This document shows positions 1 to 8,026 of a stretch of 64,000 nucleotides of DNA, one piece after another. A program made the translations under genes and the position numbers. The stretch lies in contig JAPOVT010000048.1 in NCBI GenBank assembly GCA_026708015.1, positions 62,001 to 126,000 of the forward strand, given 5' to 3'. The notes under the pieces are model-generated. The model saw only the letters and a list, made by a program, of their open reading frames with translations. It did no database searches and was not told the DNA's origin. This stretch comes from a bacterium. GTDB lineage: Bacteria > Actinomycetota > Acidimicrobiia > Acidimicrobiales > Bin134. How positions within the stretch are numbered: the stretch's first letter is position 1; each line of letters opens with the position of its first letter.

Positions 1-189
1 GTCCGCGCCCTGAACAACAATGGCCCCGATGTCGGAAGCGGCGTCGGCATCGGCCAACGTGTCGAAGAACTGCCCGAGCTGGGCCATGGTCAAGGCGTTG
101 CGCCGGTCGGGGCGGTTCAAGGTGATGTAGCGCACCCGCTCGCAGTCCTCGGTGAGGATGGCGGTCTCGGCTTCTAGGGTTTCTGGCAC
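1..189 (-). CDS. Enoyl-CoA hydratase/isomerase family protein, N-terminal part
   Basis: The reverse strand reads without a stop from a GTG at 189 to the window edge, giving 63 residues. The stretch YITLNRPDRRNALT followed by a short helix and DIGAIVVQG is the standard opening of the crotonase fold, in which N-terminal strands and the first CoA-binding segment precede the oxyanion-hole glycines, which lie outside the window. Members hydrate or isomerise acyl-CoA thioesters, often in fatty acid breakdown; the substrate cannot be told from this part. A TACCGT hexamer ends 7 bases before the GTG and supports this start. The gene is divergent from the amidohydrolase at 274. Confidence 0.85.
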   Translation of the reverse strand, partial: MPETLEAETAILTEDCERVRYITLNRPDRRNALTMAQLGQFFDTLADADAASDIGAIVVQGAD

Positions 190-196
190 GGGGCCG

Positions 197-202
197 ACGG
201 TA
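197..202 (-). promoter_or_regulatory. Candidate -10 box (TACCGT) for the enoyl-CoA hydratase gene
   Basis: On the reverse strand TACCGT lies 7 bases before the GTG at 189. This TAnnnT spacing, which recurs through the window, would place the transcript start at or next to the start codon (leaderless). No clear -35 element is visible. Confidence 0.4.
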
Positions 203-261
203 GCGCGGCTGACAAAGCGCCGAGGCTACCGTTCAAGCAGACACCGCCGAGAACGCGGCAG

Positions 262-267
262 TACCCT
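262..267 (+). promoter_or_regulatory. Candidate -10 box (TACCCT) for the amidohydrolase gene
   Basis: TACCCT lies 6 bases before the GTG at 274 and no Shine-Dalgarno sequence is present, so a leaderless transcript is likely. Confidence 0.4.
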
Positions 268-273
268 GATTCC

Positions 274-1473
274 GTGGACGAGCTTGGATACAACCCCTTC
301 GACTGCGACAACCACTACTACGAGGCGGTGGACGCCTTCACCCGCCATGTGGACCCGGCCATGCAGCCCCGCTGTGTGCAGTGGGCCGAGGTGAACGGCC
401 GCCGCTACCACTTGGTGGGGGGCAAGATCAGCAATGCGGTGGTGAACCCCACCTGGGACCCCATCGCCCTGCCCGGCGCCCTGCACAACTACTTCCGGGG
501 CAATCCCGACGGAACCAACATCGCCGACATGCTCCGTGAGCGCGAGCCGCTGCCCCGCTATTACGTGGACGACCGCGACGCCCGGGTCGACAAGGTCCAC
601 CAGCAAGGCCTCCAGTCGGTGTGGCTGTTCCCCACCTTGGGGGTGCTCTATGAGGAGCTGATCAAGACCGACCTCGAGGCGGTGAAAGCCCTGTTCGGCG
701 GGTTCAACCGCTGGCTCGAAGAACAGTGGGGCTACGCCTACCGCGACACCATCTTCGCCGCCCCCTATATCCCGCTGGGCGACGTGGACTGGGCTTGCCA
801 GGAGCTGGAGCGGTGCCTCGACAAGGGAGCCCGCACCATCGTCATGCGCCCCGCCGCGGTATGGACGGCCTACGGCTCGCTGTCGCCCGCCGACGAGCGC
901 TTCGACCCGTTCTGGGCCCGAGTGAATGAGGCTGGGATCTGCGCGGTGGTCCATGCCGGCGACAGCGGGTACACCACCCAGGGTTACGACGAGGACGGGT
1001 TCGCCTCATCGAGCATGGGCAAGCAGCGCAAGTACAAGCCCAGCATCAAGGCCTACAATATCGAGCGGGCCGCCTACGACTACCTCATCACCCTGTCGCT
1101 GGAGAAGCTGTTCGAGCGGTTCACCAACCTGCGCATTGCTTCAGTGGAGAACGGCTCTCAATTCTTGGGCGACATGTTCCGCAAGCTGGAGCAGGCCACC
1201 CGCAAGAACGTGGGCTGGTTCAAGGAGGATCCCTCCGAGCTGTTCCGCCAGCATGTGTGGATCAACCCCTTCTGGGAGGACGACGTGGCCGAGGTGGCCC
1301 ACTACATGGGGGCCGACCGGGTGATCTTCGGCAGCGACTGGCCCCATATCGAGGGAATGCCCCAGCCGCTGGACTACCTGGTGGAGCTCAAGGACAAGGG
1401 CTTCGACGGCGCCACCGAGAAGAGGATTCTCCTCGACAACGTCACCGAGCTGAACCAGCTTCAACCGGCCTGA
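274..1473 (+). CDS. Amidohydrolase 2 family metal-dependent hydrolase
   Basis: The 399-residue product begins with a GTG and has the marks of the amidohydrolase 2 (ACMSD-like) TIM-barrel family. The early DCDNHYYE segment occupies the place of the first metal-binding strand, VVHAGDSG in the middle carries a histidine at a strand end, and FGSDWPHIEG near residue 353 is the characteristic final Asp-containing strand. Family members hydrolyse or decarboxylate small organic acids and are common in actinobacterial degradation of aromatic or sterol-like compounds; the substrate cannot be named from sequence. It is divergent from an acyl-CoA metabolism gene and converges on aceE, leaving only 45 bases between the stops. 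It appears full length. Confidence 0.85.
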   Translation: MDELGYNPFDCDNHYYEAVDAFTRHVDPAMQPRCVQWAEVNGRRYHLVGGKISNAVVNPTWDPIALPGALHNYFRGNPDGTNIADMLREREPLPRYYVDDRDARVDKVHQQGLQSVWLFPTLGVLYEELIKTDLEAVKALFGGFNRWLEEQWGYAYRDTIFAAPYIPLGDVDWACQELERCLDKGARTIVMRPAAVWTAYGSLSPADERFDPFWARVNEAGICAVVHAGDSGYTTQGYDEDGFASSSMGKQRKYKPSIKAYNIERAAYDYLITLSLEKLFERFTNLRIASVENGSQFLGDMFRKLEQATRKNVGWFKEDPSELFRQHVWINPFWEDDVAEVAHYMGADRVIFGSDWPHIEGMPQPLDYLVELKDKGFDGATEKRILLDNVTELNQLQPA

Positions 1474-1518
1474 CGGTGGTCTGACACCTAACGGCGCCCC
1501 CGGACCAGCGGCATCCCG

Positions 1519-4215
1519 CTAGCCGGTGGGGTCGAAGTGGGGGTTGTTGAGGTCGTAGCGGGCGACGGCGTCCTTGGCCACCGACGGGTCGAGGCTGCCT
1601 TCGGCAGCCAGGGCGCTCAAGATGGCCGCGGTCACGCTGTTGGCATCGGTTTCAAAGAAGCGGCGCAGTGACTCACGGGTATCGGAGCGGCCAAATCCGT
1701 CAGTGCCTAGCGGAATGAACCGGCGAGGCACCCAGCGGGCGATCTGATCGGGCACCATGGTCATATAGTCGGTCACCGCCACCACCGGCCCTTGGCCTTC
1801 TTGGAGCCGTTGGGTAACCATCGGGATCTGGGCCTCCTCGTCGGGGTGCAGGCGGTTCCAGCGCTCCACCTCCAGAGCCTCCTCCCGGGCCGCCTTGAAC
1901 GAGGGAGCACTGAGCAGGTCCACCCCGATCCCGTAGCGCTCGGCGAGCTCGGCCTGGGCGTCTCGGGCGGCCTGGTGGGCGGTTCCCGAGAAGATGATTG
2001 AGGCCTGCTGTTCGGTGCCGTCCAGCGCGTGGTTCCACTGGTACAGCCCCGACAAGATGTGCTCGTCGCTGATGAAGTCGGCCCGGCGGGGCTGGCGGTA
2101 GTTCTCGTTGTAGATGGTGATGTAGTAGAAGACGTCCTCGCCGCCGCCGTTGCCGTACATCCGATTCAGCCCAGAGCGCACGATGGCGCCCAGCTCGTAG
2201 GCGAAGGCCGGGTCGTAGGCGCAGCAGGCCGGCACGGTGGAAGCCAGCAGATGGCTGTGCCCATCCTGGTGCTGCAATCCCTCGCCCAACAGGGTGGTGC
2301 GACCCGCGGTTGCCCCCATCAGGAAGCCACGGGCCCGGGAATCGGCCGCCGACCAGATCAGATCGCCCACCCGCTGGAATCCGAACATGGAGTAGAAGGA
2401 GTAGAACGGCACCATCGGCACCCCCATGGTGGCGTAGCTGGTGGCCGCCGCCGTCCACGAGGCCAGCGACCCGGCCTCGGTGATGCCCTCCTCCAAGAGC
2501 TGGCCGTCTTGGCCCTCGGCGTAGGACAGCAGCAGGTCGTGGTCCACCGGCTCATACAGCTGGCCCTCAGAGGCGTAGATCTTGAACTCCCGGAACAGGG
2601 AGTCCATGCCGAAGGTGCGGGCCTCGTCAGGGACGATGGGCACGACCCGGGCCCCGAATTCCTCGTCTCGCATCATGTTGCGCAGCATCTGAGTGAACAC
2701 CATGGTGGTGGACACCTCGCGCCTGCTCGAGCCCTCGTCGTAGTCGGAGAACAGCTTGTCGTCGGGCAGCTTGACGGGCCGGCGGATGTTCACCACCCGG
2801 GTGGGCAGCGGCCCGTCCAACTCCCGTCGGCGGGCCATCAGGTATTGGTGCTCGGGGGAGTCGTGGGGGGGCTTGTAGTAGGGGGGATTGGCATCATCTT
2901 CGAGCGCCTCGGCCGGAATTTCCTCTTCCAAGCGAAGCCGGGAGCGCAGCACCATGAGCTGCTCAGTGGTCATCTTCTTGATCTGATGGGTGGCATTGCG
3001 GGCCTCCAGGCCCTCGCCCAGCGTCCAGCCCTTGATGGTCTTGGCCAAGATCACCGTGGGCCGGTCGGTGGCCTCCACTGCGGCCTTATAGGCGGCATAG
3101 AGCTTCAGGTAGTCATGGCCGCCCCGGGGCAGGTCCTCGAGCTGTCGGTCGCTCAGGTGGGCCACCATCTTGCGCAGTCGGGGGTCGGGTCCGAAGAAGT
3201 TCTCCCGGATATAGGCCCCGGACTCGGTGGCGTAGCGCTGATACTCCCCGTCCACCGTGGTCATCATCTTCTCCAGCAGCACGCCGTCCACATCGACGGC
3301 CAGCAGCTCGTCCCAGCGCGAGCCCCAGATTACCTTGATCACGTTCCAGCCCGAGCCCCGGAAGTTGCCCTCCAGCTCCTGGATGATCTTGCCGTTGCCC
3401 CTCACCGGGCCGTCGAGGCGCTGGAGGTTGCAGTTCACCACCCAGATGAGGTTGCCCAGCTTGGCCCGGCCGGCCAGCGAGATCGACCCCAGCGTCTCGG
3501 GCTCGTCGCATTCCCCGTCGCCCACGAAGCACCACACCTTGGAGTCGCTGGTGTCCTCGATGCGGCGGTCGTGCAAATAGCGGTAGAAGCGGGCGTGGTA
3601 GATGGAGTTGATCGGCCCCAGCCCCATCGACACTGAGGGGTATTCCCAGAAGTCGGGCATGAGCCGGGGGTGGGGGTAGCTGGACAGGCCGCGGCCGCCG
3701 ATCTCCATGCGAAAGTTGTCCAATTGATCTTCGGTGAGGCGGCCCTCGAGATAGGCCCGGGCGTAGATGCCCGGTGCGGCGTGGCCCTGGATGTAGACGG
3801 CGTCGCCGGGCAGCCCATCTTCCTTGCCCTTGAAGAAGTGGTTGAACCCCACCTCATAGAGAGCGGCCGATGAGGCGAATGTGGACAGGTGACCGCCGAT
3901 GCCATCGGCTCGCTTGTTGGCCTTCACTACCATGACCGCGGCGTTCCACCGGATGAAAGCCCGAATCCGACGCTCTATGTTCTCATCGCCGGGGAAAAAC
4001 GGCTGGTCGGCGGTGGGGATGGTGTTCACATAGGGCGTCTGCACCGTGCCCGACAGGCCGGCGCCCAGCTCGTCGGCCCGGTCGAGGAGTCGCCGCAGCA
4101 GGTATCGGCCGCGCTGCCCGCCCGAGGCGCTGACCACGGCGTCGAGGCTGTCGAGCCATTCACGGGTTTCGTCGGGGTCGGTGTCCGGCAGTTGGTGTGA
4201 GAAGTTCACGGCCAC
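1519..4215 (-). CDS. aceE: Pyruvate dehydrogenase E1 component, homodimeric type
   Basis: The 898-residue product matches the homodimeric E1 (AceE) of actinobacteria and proteobacteria in length and sequence. It decarboxylates pyruvate with thiamine diphosphate and passes the acetyl group to the lipoyl arm of E2. The cofactor motif GDGECDEPE followed by NCNLQRLDGPVRGNGKII is visible near residues 230-275, and SYAEGQDGQLLEEGITEAG and TTLLGEGLQHQDGHSH belong to the transketolase-like central part. The start GTG at 4215 gives MAVNFSHQLPDTDPDET; no Shine-Dalgarno is obvious. It stands alone, divergent from rnhA. A partner operon with lipoamide dehydrogenase, E2 and lipoylation genes lies 2.4 kb further on. 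Confidence 0.97.
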   Translation of the reverse strand: MAVNFSHQLPDTDPDETREWLDSLDAVVSASGGQRGRYLLRRLLDRADELGAGLSGTVQTPYVNTIPTADQPFFPGDENIERRIRAFIRWNAAVMVVKANKRADGIGGHLSTFASSAALYEVGFNHFFKGKEDGLPGDAVYIQGHAAPGIYARAYLEGRLTEDQLDNFRMEIGGRGLSSYPHPRLMPDFWEYPSVSMGLGPINSIYHARFYRYLHDRRIEDTSDSKVWCFVGDGECDEPETLGSISLAGRAKLGNLIWVVNCNLQRLDGPVRGNGKIIQELEGNFRGSGWNVIKVIWGSRWDELLAVDVDGVLLEKMMTTVDGEYQRYATESGAYIRENFFGPDPRLRKMVAHLSDRQLEDLPRGGHDYLKLYAAYKAAVEATDRPTVILAKTIKGWTLGEGLEARNATHQIKKMTTEQLMVLRSRLRLEEEIPAEALEDDANPPYYKPPHDSPEHQYLMARRRELDGPLPTRVVNIRRPVKLPDDKLFSDYDEGSSRREVSTTMVFTQMLRNMMRDEEFGARVVPIVPDEARTFGMDSLFREFKIYASEGQLYEPVDHDLLLSYAEGQDGQLLEEGITEAGSLASWTAAATSYATMGVPMVPFYSFYSMFGFQRVGDLIWSAADSRARGFLMGATAGRTTLLGEGLQHQDGHSHLLASTVPACCAYDPAFAYELGAIVRSGLNRMYGNGGGEDVFYYITIYNENYRQPRRADFISDEHILSGLYQWNHALDGTEQQASIIFSGTAHQAARDAQAELAERYGIGVDLLSAPSFKAAREEALEVERWNRLHPDEEAQIPMVTQRLQEGQGPVVAVTDYMTMVPDQIARWVPRRFIPLGTDGFGRSDTRESLRRFFETDANSVTAAILSALAAEGSLDPSVAKDAVARYDLNNPHFDPTG

Positions 4216-4260
4216 GCCACCATGCTTTCAATTCTGGAGTGGTTGTGCCACCATGAGGTG

Positions 4261-4719
4261 GTGACTGAGGCAAAGAGTCCCACGGTGGTGTATACCGACG
4301 GCGCCTGTCGGGGAAACCCTGGTTCTGGTGGATGGGGCTGGGTGGTGCCCGACGGACAGTCCGGGTCGGGCGGGGCGCCGCAGACCACCAACAACCGCAT
4401 GGAGCTGATGGGAGTGCTGGAGGCGCTTCGATCGCTGGATGGGCCCCTCGAGGTGTACTGCGATTCCACTTACGTGGTCAATTGCTTCCGCGACCGGTGG
4501 TGGGAGGGGTGGCTCCGCCGGGGATGGCGCACCGCCGACAAAAAGCCGGTGGCCAACCAAGAACTCTGGGTCCAGATCATCGAGCAGGTTCAATCGCGGC
4601 CGATCAACTTCCACTGGGTGAAGGGTCATTCCGGCAACCGCTGGAACGACGAGGCCGACCGGTTGGCCACCGAGGCGGCTGACAGCCAGGACGTCATAGA
4701 GGAGCAGTCCCTGTTCTGA
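4261..4719 (+). CDS. rnhA: Ribonuclease HI
   Basis: The product, 152 residues from the GTG at 4261, cleaves the RNA strand of RNA-DNA hybrids. The four active-site acidic residues are in place: VYTDGACRGNPG, MELMGVLEAL, VYCDSTYVVN and WNDEADRLA, with the HWVKGHSG segment before the last. The frame stays open upstream to an ATG at 4222, but family members begin just before the first strand, as MTEAKSPTVVYTDG does. GTG codons at 4258 and 4261 are both possible. The gene is divergent from aceE with about 45 bases between starts, so the two promoters must be close or overlap. It converges on the SRPBCC gene. Confidence 0.93.
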   Translation: MTEAKSPTVVYTDGACRGNPGSGGWGWVVPDGQSGSGGAPQTTNNRMELMGVLEALRSLDGPLEVYCDSTYVVNCFRDRWWEGWLRRGWRTADKKPVANQELWVQIIEQVQSRPINFHWVKGHSGNRWNDEADRLATEAADSQDVIEEQSLF

Positions 4720-4738
4720 ATTGGCCCCGACGCTGGCG

Positions 4739-5194
4739 TTAGTCGCCGCTGTCCCCTGAGCTGAATCGGGCAACAAGATTGTCAAGTGTGGCGGCGATGT
4801 TGGTTTGGAAGCTCTCGGGTGTGTACGCCACAGCAACCATGAAGCGGTTGATGGCAGGGGAGGTGGTGAAGTCGGACGACTCGGTCACTTGGGTGCCTCC
4901 GTCTACCGGCTCGAGTTCGTACCGCCACCGGTTCTTGCCCCAATGGCACCAGGCAATGCGGCGGTTCTCATCGAACTCCACCACTGTGCTGGTGGTCTTG
5001 TAGGGGAAGCCGTACAGCTTCATGGCCATCTTGAACTTCGACCCCAACTGCATGGGTCCTGATCCGGAGACGATCTTCCTCACGGTGCCTGAGCCGTCGA
5101 ACTCGGAGTGGCGGGCCGGATCGGCCAGCAGGGCGAAGACCTGCTCGGCAGGAGCGGGAACCACTCGGCTGTCGGTGAAGATGCGCTTGTGCAT
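4739..5194 (-). CDS. SRPBCC family protein (polyketide cyclase/dehydrase-like)
   Basis: The 151-residue product has the START/Bet v 1-like helix-grip pattern: an opening strand MHKRIFTDSRVVPAPAEQVFALLADPARHSEFD, several amphipathic strands (NRRIAWCHWGKNRWRYELEPVDGGTQVTESSDF) and a long C-terminal helix. Such proteins bind hydrophobic ligands in a cavity; the ligand is unknown. Its ATG overlaps the TGA of the upstream sugar-epimerase-like gene by one base (TGATG), so the two are co-transcribed and probably translationally coupled. No transmembrane segment or signal peptide is present. Confidence 0.85.
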   Translation of the reverse strand: MHKRIFTDSRVVPAPAEQVFALLADPARHSEFDGSGTVRKIVSGSGPMQLGSKFKMAMKLYGFPYKTTSTVVEFDENRRIAWCHWGKNRWRYELEPVDGGTQVTESSDFTTSPAINRFMVAVAYTPESFQTNIAATLDNLVARFSSGDSGD

Positions 5195-6087
5195 CAGAGA
5201 ATTCCCTTTAGCGTCGGAGACAGGTCGGGATGGCGGAACTCGAAGCCAGCGTCGGCTAAAGCAGCGGGATTAGCTCGTGCGCTGGAGAACAAGAGCTCGT
5301 CGGCCAATTCGCGGCCGAGCAGAAGCCGGGGGCCGAATCGGGGAACAGCCATGGCGGCGGGGCGGCGCAGTACTGAGGCCAGGGCGCGGGTGAACTCCCG
5401 GTTTGTGACGGGGTTGGGCGCGCAAAGGTTCGCTGGTCCGGCGAATTCGGACTCCAAAAGGAAGACCAGTGCCCGAACCTCGTCTTCCAAGGAGATCCAC
5501 GGCCACCACTGCCCACCGTTGCCCAGCGGTCCGCCCAGTCCCAGCTTGAACAAGGGCAGCATTCTGGTCAGGAATGGTGCATTGTTCGCCACTACCAGCC
5601 CAGTGCGCGCCAAAGCCACCCTGATGCCGACACTTTGGGCTTCGATGGCCGCGGTCTCCCAGTCAGCAGTCAAGGACGCCAAGAACCCGGTGCCGGGGCC
5701 AGACTGCTCGTCGAGCACTTCGTCTCCCCGGTCCCCGTAGTAGCCCACCGCCGAACCGGCCACCAGCACTGCCGGTGGACTCGAAGCCGCGCCCATGGCC
5801 TCCACCAACAGCTCCGTGGCGTCCACCCGGCTGATGCGCAGCTCGCGTTTGCGGTGCTCGCTCCAGCGGCGGTCCCCGATGCCCGCACCCGCCAAATTCA
5901 CTACTCCATCGATGCCGTCGAATGCGTCGTTATCGATGTCGCCAGTCGCCGGGTTCCAGTAGCGGGAGTCCTCGGAGAGCGACTGCTGATTGCGCACTAG
6001 TCGGACAACTTGATGGCCCGAGGTTCGCAGCTGGCTGACGAGTGCCGACCCGATCAGCCCAGAAGCTCCGGCAACAGCAATCCTCAC
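5194..6087 (-). CDS. TIGR01777-type NAD(P)-binding epimerase-like protein
   Basis: The 297-residue product starts with VRIAVAGASGLIGSALVSQLR, a Rossmann GxxGxxG dinucleotide-binding motif, and carries VNLAGAGIGDRRWSEHRK and GSAVGYYGDRGDEVLDEQ, which are typical of the YfcH/TIGR01777 branch of atypical short-chain dehydrogenases. The function of this branch is poorly defined. The frame is open to 6231, but the GTG at 6087 puts the nucleotide-binding strand at the N-terminus as usual and has a TACCCT hexamer 6 bases upstream. It forms an operon with the SRPBCC gene downstream. Confidence 0.9.
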   Translation of the reverse strand: MRIAVAGASGLIGSALVSQLRTSGHQVVRLVRNQQSLSEDSRYWNPATGDIDNDAFDGIDGVVNLAGAGIGDRRWSEHRKRELRISRVDATELLVEAMGAASSPPAVLVAGSAVGYYGDRGDEVLDEQSGPGTGFLASLTADWETAAIEAQSVGIRVALARTGLVVANNAPFLTRMLPLFKLGLGGPLGNGGQWWPWISLEDEVRALVFLLESEFAGPANLCAPNPVTNREFTRALASVLRRPAAMAVPRFGPRLLLGRELADELLFSSARANPAALADAGFEFRHPDLSPTLKGIL

Positions 6088-6093
6088 AGCCTC

Positions 6094-6099
6094 AGGGTA
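6094..6099 (-). promoter_or_regulatory. Candidate -10 box (TACCCT) for the epimerase-SRPBCC operon
   Basis: The reverse strand reads TACCCT, then six bases, then the GTG at 6087, matching the leaderless pattern and supporting the shorter start. Confidence 0.4.
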
Positions 6100-6146
6100 G
6101 CGGAGAGAACGGGCGGCCAGGCCCGATGGGCAGACCAAATCGCGGG

Positions 6147-6152
6147 TAGCGT
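6147..6152 (+). promoter_or_regulatory. Candidate -10 box (TAGCGT) for the LapA-like gene
   Basis: TAGCGT is followed by six bases and the ATG at 6159; there is no Shine-Dalgarno sequence. Confidence 0.4.
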
Positions 6153-6158
6153 GTTGCC

Positions 6159-6464
6159 ATGTCTGAGCCCGAGCCAAGCGTTCCGTACGATCATGGAGGC
6201 ACTGAGGAGACAACGCCCAAGGAGCGATCATTCGTCGATGTTCTCCGGCAGATCAACGCTCGAATGGTGCTGGGCACGCTGGCCGCAGTGGCTCTCATCG
6301 TGTTCATCGCCCAGAACACCGATGAGACCAGGGTCAACTTCCTGGGATGGGACTGGGATCTGCCCCTGTTCCTGCTGCTGTTGATCACCATCGTGCTGAG
6401 CGTGGTTTGCACGGAGATCGTCAGCTGGTACATGGGCCGTCGGCGTCACCGACGCAATCGCTGA
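6159..6464 (+). CDS. LapA (DUF1049) family small membrane protein
   Basis: The 101-residue product has a polar N-terminus of about 35 residues, a first membrane segment (MVLGTLAAVALIVFIAQN), a short extracytoplasmic loop with NTDETRVNFLGWDWDLP, a second segment (LFLLLLITIVLSVVCTEIV) and a basic end GRRRHRRNR. The QN..E...NFL....LPL pattern between two helices is the hallmark of lipopolysaccharide assembly protein A-like DUF1049 proteins, which in actinobacteria have no assigned role. The positive-inside rule puts both ends in the cytoplasm. Confidence 0.85.
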   Translation: MSEPEPSVPYDHGGTEETTPKERSFVDVLRQINARMVLGTLAAVALIVFIAQNTDETRVNFLGWDWDLPLFLLLLITIVLSVVCTEIVSWYMGRRRHRRNR

Positions 6465-6474
6465 GTCTGCTTCG

Positions 6475-6567
6475 GTGAGCACACGCCGCTTGATTCTCTT
6501 GGCTCTCTTGTGCGGGGTGGCCATCTTGGTGGCGTTCGCCGTTCAGGCTGTACTCATCCTGCGTTGA
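6475..6567 (+). CDS. Possible 30-residue single-span membrane miniprotein
   Basis: A GTG at 6475, ten bases after the LapA-like stop, opens 30 codons reading VSTRRLILLALLCGVAILVA and then FAVQAVLILR before TGA. It has the layout of a small type II membrane protein, with a short basic N-terminus and one hydrophobic helix. No Shine-Dalgarno sequence is visible, so expression would depend on coupling to the upstream gene. It could be chance, since short hydrophobic frames are not rare in G+C-rich DNA. Confidence 0.3.
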   Translation: MSTRRLILLALLCGVAILVAFAVQAVLILR

Positions 6568-6579
6568 CGAAGTCGCCTA

Positions 6580-6585
6580 TAGGCT
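6580..6585 (+). promoter_or_regulatory. Candidate -10 box (TAGGCT) for the lpdA operon
   Basis: TAGGCT is followed by six bases and the ATG of lpdA at 6592. It would drive the lipoamide dehydrogenase, E2 and LipB-LipA genes. Confidence 0.4.
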
Positions 6586-6591
6586 GAAGGC

Positions 6592-7989
6592 ATGAATAGC
6601 AGCCATGACGTGGTGGTGGTCGGCGGTGGCCCCGGCGGCTACGCCGCCGCGCTCTACGGTGCCGCTGCGGGCCTCGACGTCGCGGTGGTGGAGAAACAGA
6701 AGCTGGGCGGGACCTGCCTGCATGTGGGTTGCATCCCGGCCAAAGAACTGCTGGAGACGGCATCGGTGTACCGCACCGTGGCCCACGCCGATCAATTCGG
6801 CATCACAGCGCCGTTGCCGACAGTGGATATGGCCGCGGCCCAGGCCCGTAAGCAGAAGATCGTGGACCAGCTCCACAAAGGAGTGGGCAAACTGCTGGAA
6901 GGCCGCAAGGTCACCCTCGTCGACGGCAGGGGTTCGCTGGGATCGGGTCGAACGGTGTCGGTATCGGGTGGGGAGTCCGGCGAGATGAGGCTGAGCGCCG
7001 ATCACGTGATCCTGGCCACGGGTTCAGTGCCCCGGACCCTGCCCGGTTTCGAAGTAGACGGCGAGCGGGTGTTCACCAGCGATGAGCTGCTGTCGATCAC
7101 CGATCTGCCCGAACGGGCCGCCATTATCGGAGGCGGGGCCATCGGCTTGGAATTCGCCTCGATGCTGTCCGATCTGGGCTCGGAGGTAACGGTTTTGGAG
7201 GCGCTGCCCCGGATCCTGTTGGGGGCCGACGACGACGTGGTGAAGATGCTCACCCGAGCGTTCAAGAAGCGCAAGATCGAGATTCGCACCGGCGTGGCGG
7301 TGACAGGGTGCCGCCATTCCGGCGACGGCGTGGCGCTGGACATGGACGGTGACGACCCATTGAACGTGGACGCTGTGGTGGTTTGTGTGGGCCGTCGTCC
7401 TTTCACTGACGGCTTGGGCTTGGACGACGCCGGAGTGAAGACAGATGACGGGGGTTACGTGGTGGTTGACGAATACTGCCAGACCACCTCCCCGGGGGTA
7501 TACGCCGTGGGCGATGTGGTCCGCACCCCGCAATTGGCCCACGTGGCGTTTGCCGAAGCAATCATGGTGGTGAAGCACCTGCTGGGGGAATCGCCCGCCC
7601 CGGTGGACTACGGCAATGTTCCGTGGGCCATCTACTGCCACCCCGAGGTGGCCTTTGTGGGCCATACCGAGGCATCGGCCGAAGAAGCGGGGTTCGACGT
7701 GGCCACCTCGATGCACCGGCACATCGGCAATGGACGGGCCATGATCGTGGGAGAGACCGACGGGTTGGTCAAGGTCATCGCCGACCGCAACGACGATGGG
7801 ACCAGCGGACGCATTCTCGGGGTCCACATGGTGGGCCCCTGGGTGACTGAGCAGCTTGGCCAGGGTTATCTTGCGGTGAACTGGGAGGCCACCGTGCCTG
7901 AGGTGGCCGAGTTCATTCAGCCCCATCCCACCATGAGCGAGCTGTTCGGTGAGACGGTGCTCTCCCTCACCGGCCGGGCTCTGCACTGA
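6592..7989 (+). CDS. lpdA: Dihydrolipoyl dehydrogenase (E3)
   Basis: The 465-residue flavoprotein reoxidises dihydrolipoyl groups of 2-oxoacid dehydrogenase complexes with NAD. The FAD-binding GGGPGGYAAAL motif is at residues 11-21, the redox pair is in GGTCLHVGCIPAKE (Cys42 and Cys47), the NAD-binding GGGAIGLEFASM is near residue 180, and the C-terminal active-site HPTMSELFGE near residue 445 supplies the His-Glu pair. It is the first gene of an operon with the E2 gene (37-base gap) and the LipB-LipA fusion, so it serves a complex made and lipoylated by the same transcript. Length is normal for the family. Confidence 0.96.
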   Translation: MNSSHDVVVVGGGPGGYAAALYGAAAGLDVAVVEKQKLGGTCLHVGCIPAKELLETASVYRTVAHADQFGITAPLPTVDMAAAQARKQKIVDQLHKGVGKLLEGRKVTLVDGRGSLGSGRTVSVSGGESGEMRLSADHVILATGSVPRTLPGFEVDGERVFTSDELLSITDLPERAAIIGGGAIGLEFASMLSDLGSEVTVLEALPRILLGADDDVVKMLTRAFKKRKIEIRTGVAVTGCRHSGDGVALDMDGDDPLNVDAVVVCVGRRPFTDGLGLDDAGVKTDDGGYVVVDEYCQTTSPGVYAVGDVVRTPQLAHVAFAEAIMVVKHLLGESPAPVDYGNVPWAIYCHPEVAFVGHTEASAEEAGFDVATSMHRHIGNGRAMIVGETDGLVKVIADRNDDGTSGRILGVHMVGPWVTEQLGQGYLAVNWEATVPEVAEFIQPHPTMSELFGETVLSLTGRALH

Positions 7990-8015
7990 GCGGTATGAAG
8001 TTGAATGGTTGCGAC

Positions 8016-8021
8016 GAGGAG
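8016..8021 (+). promoter_or_regulatory. Shine-Dalgarno site (GAGGAG) of the E2 gene
   Basis: GAGGAG lies five bases before the ATG at 8027 and decides this start over the in-frame upstream ATG at 7949, which lies inside lpdA. Confidence 0.6.
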
Positions 8022-8026
8022 CGTTG

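Noticed and set aside
1474-1518. Strong terminator between the amidohydrolase and aceE
   Set aside because: No stable stem or U-tract could be drawn in the 45 bases.
2029-3636. Long forward open frame (535 codons) opposite aceE
   Set aside because: It is antisense to an unmistakable AceE; its translation is low-complexity His/Gly/Val/Leu sequence typical of the mirror frame of G+C-rich genes.
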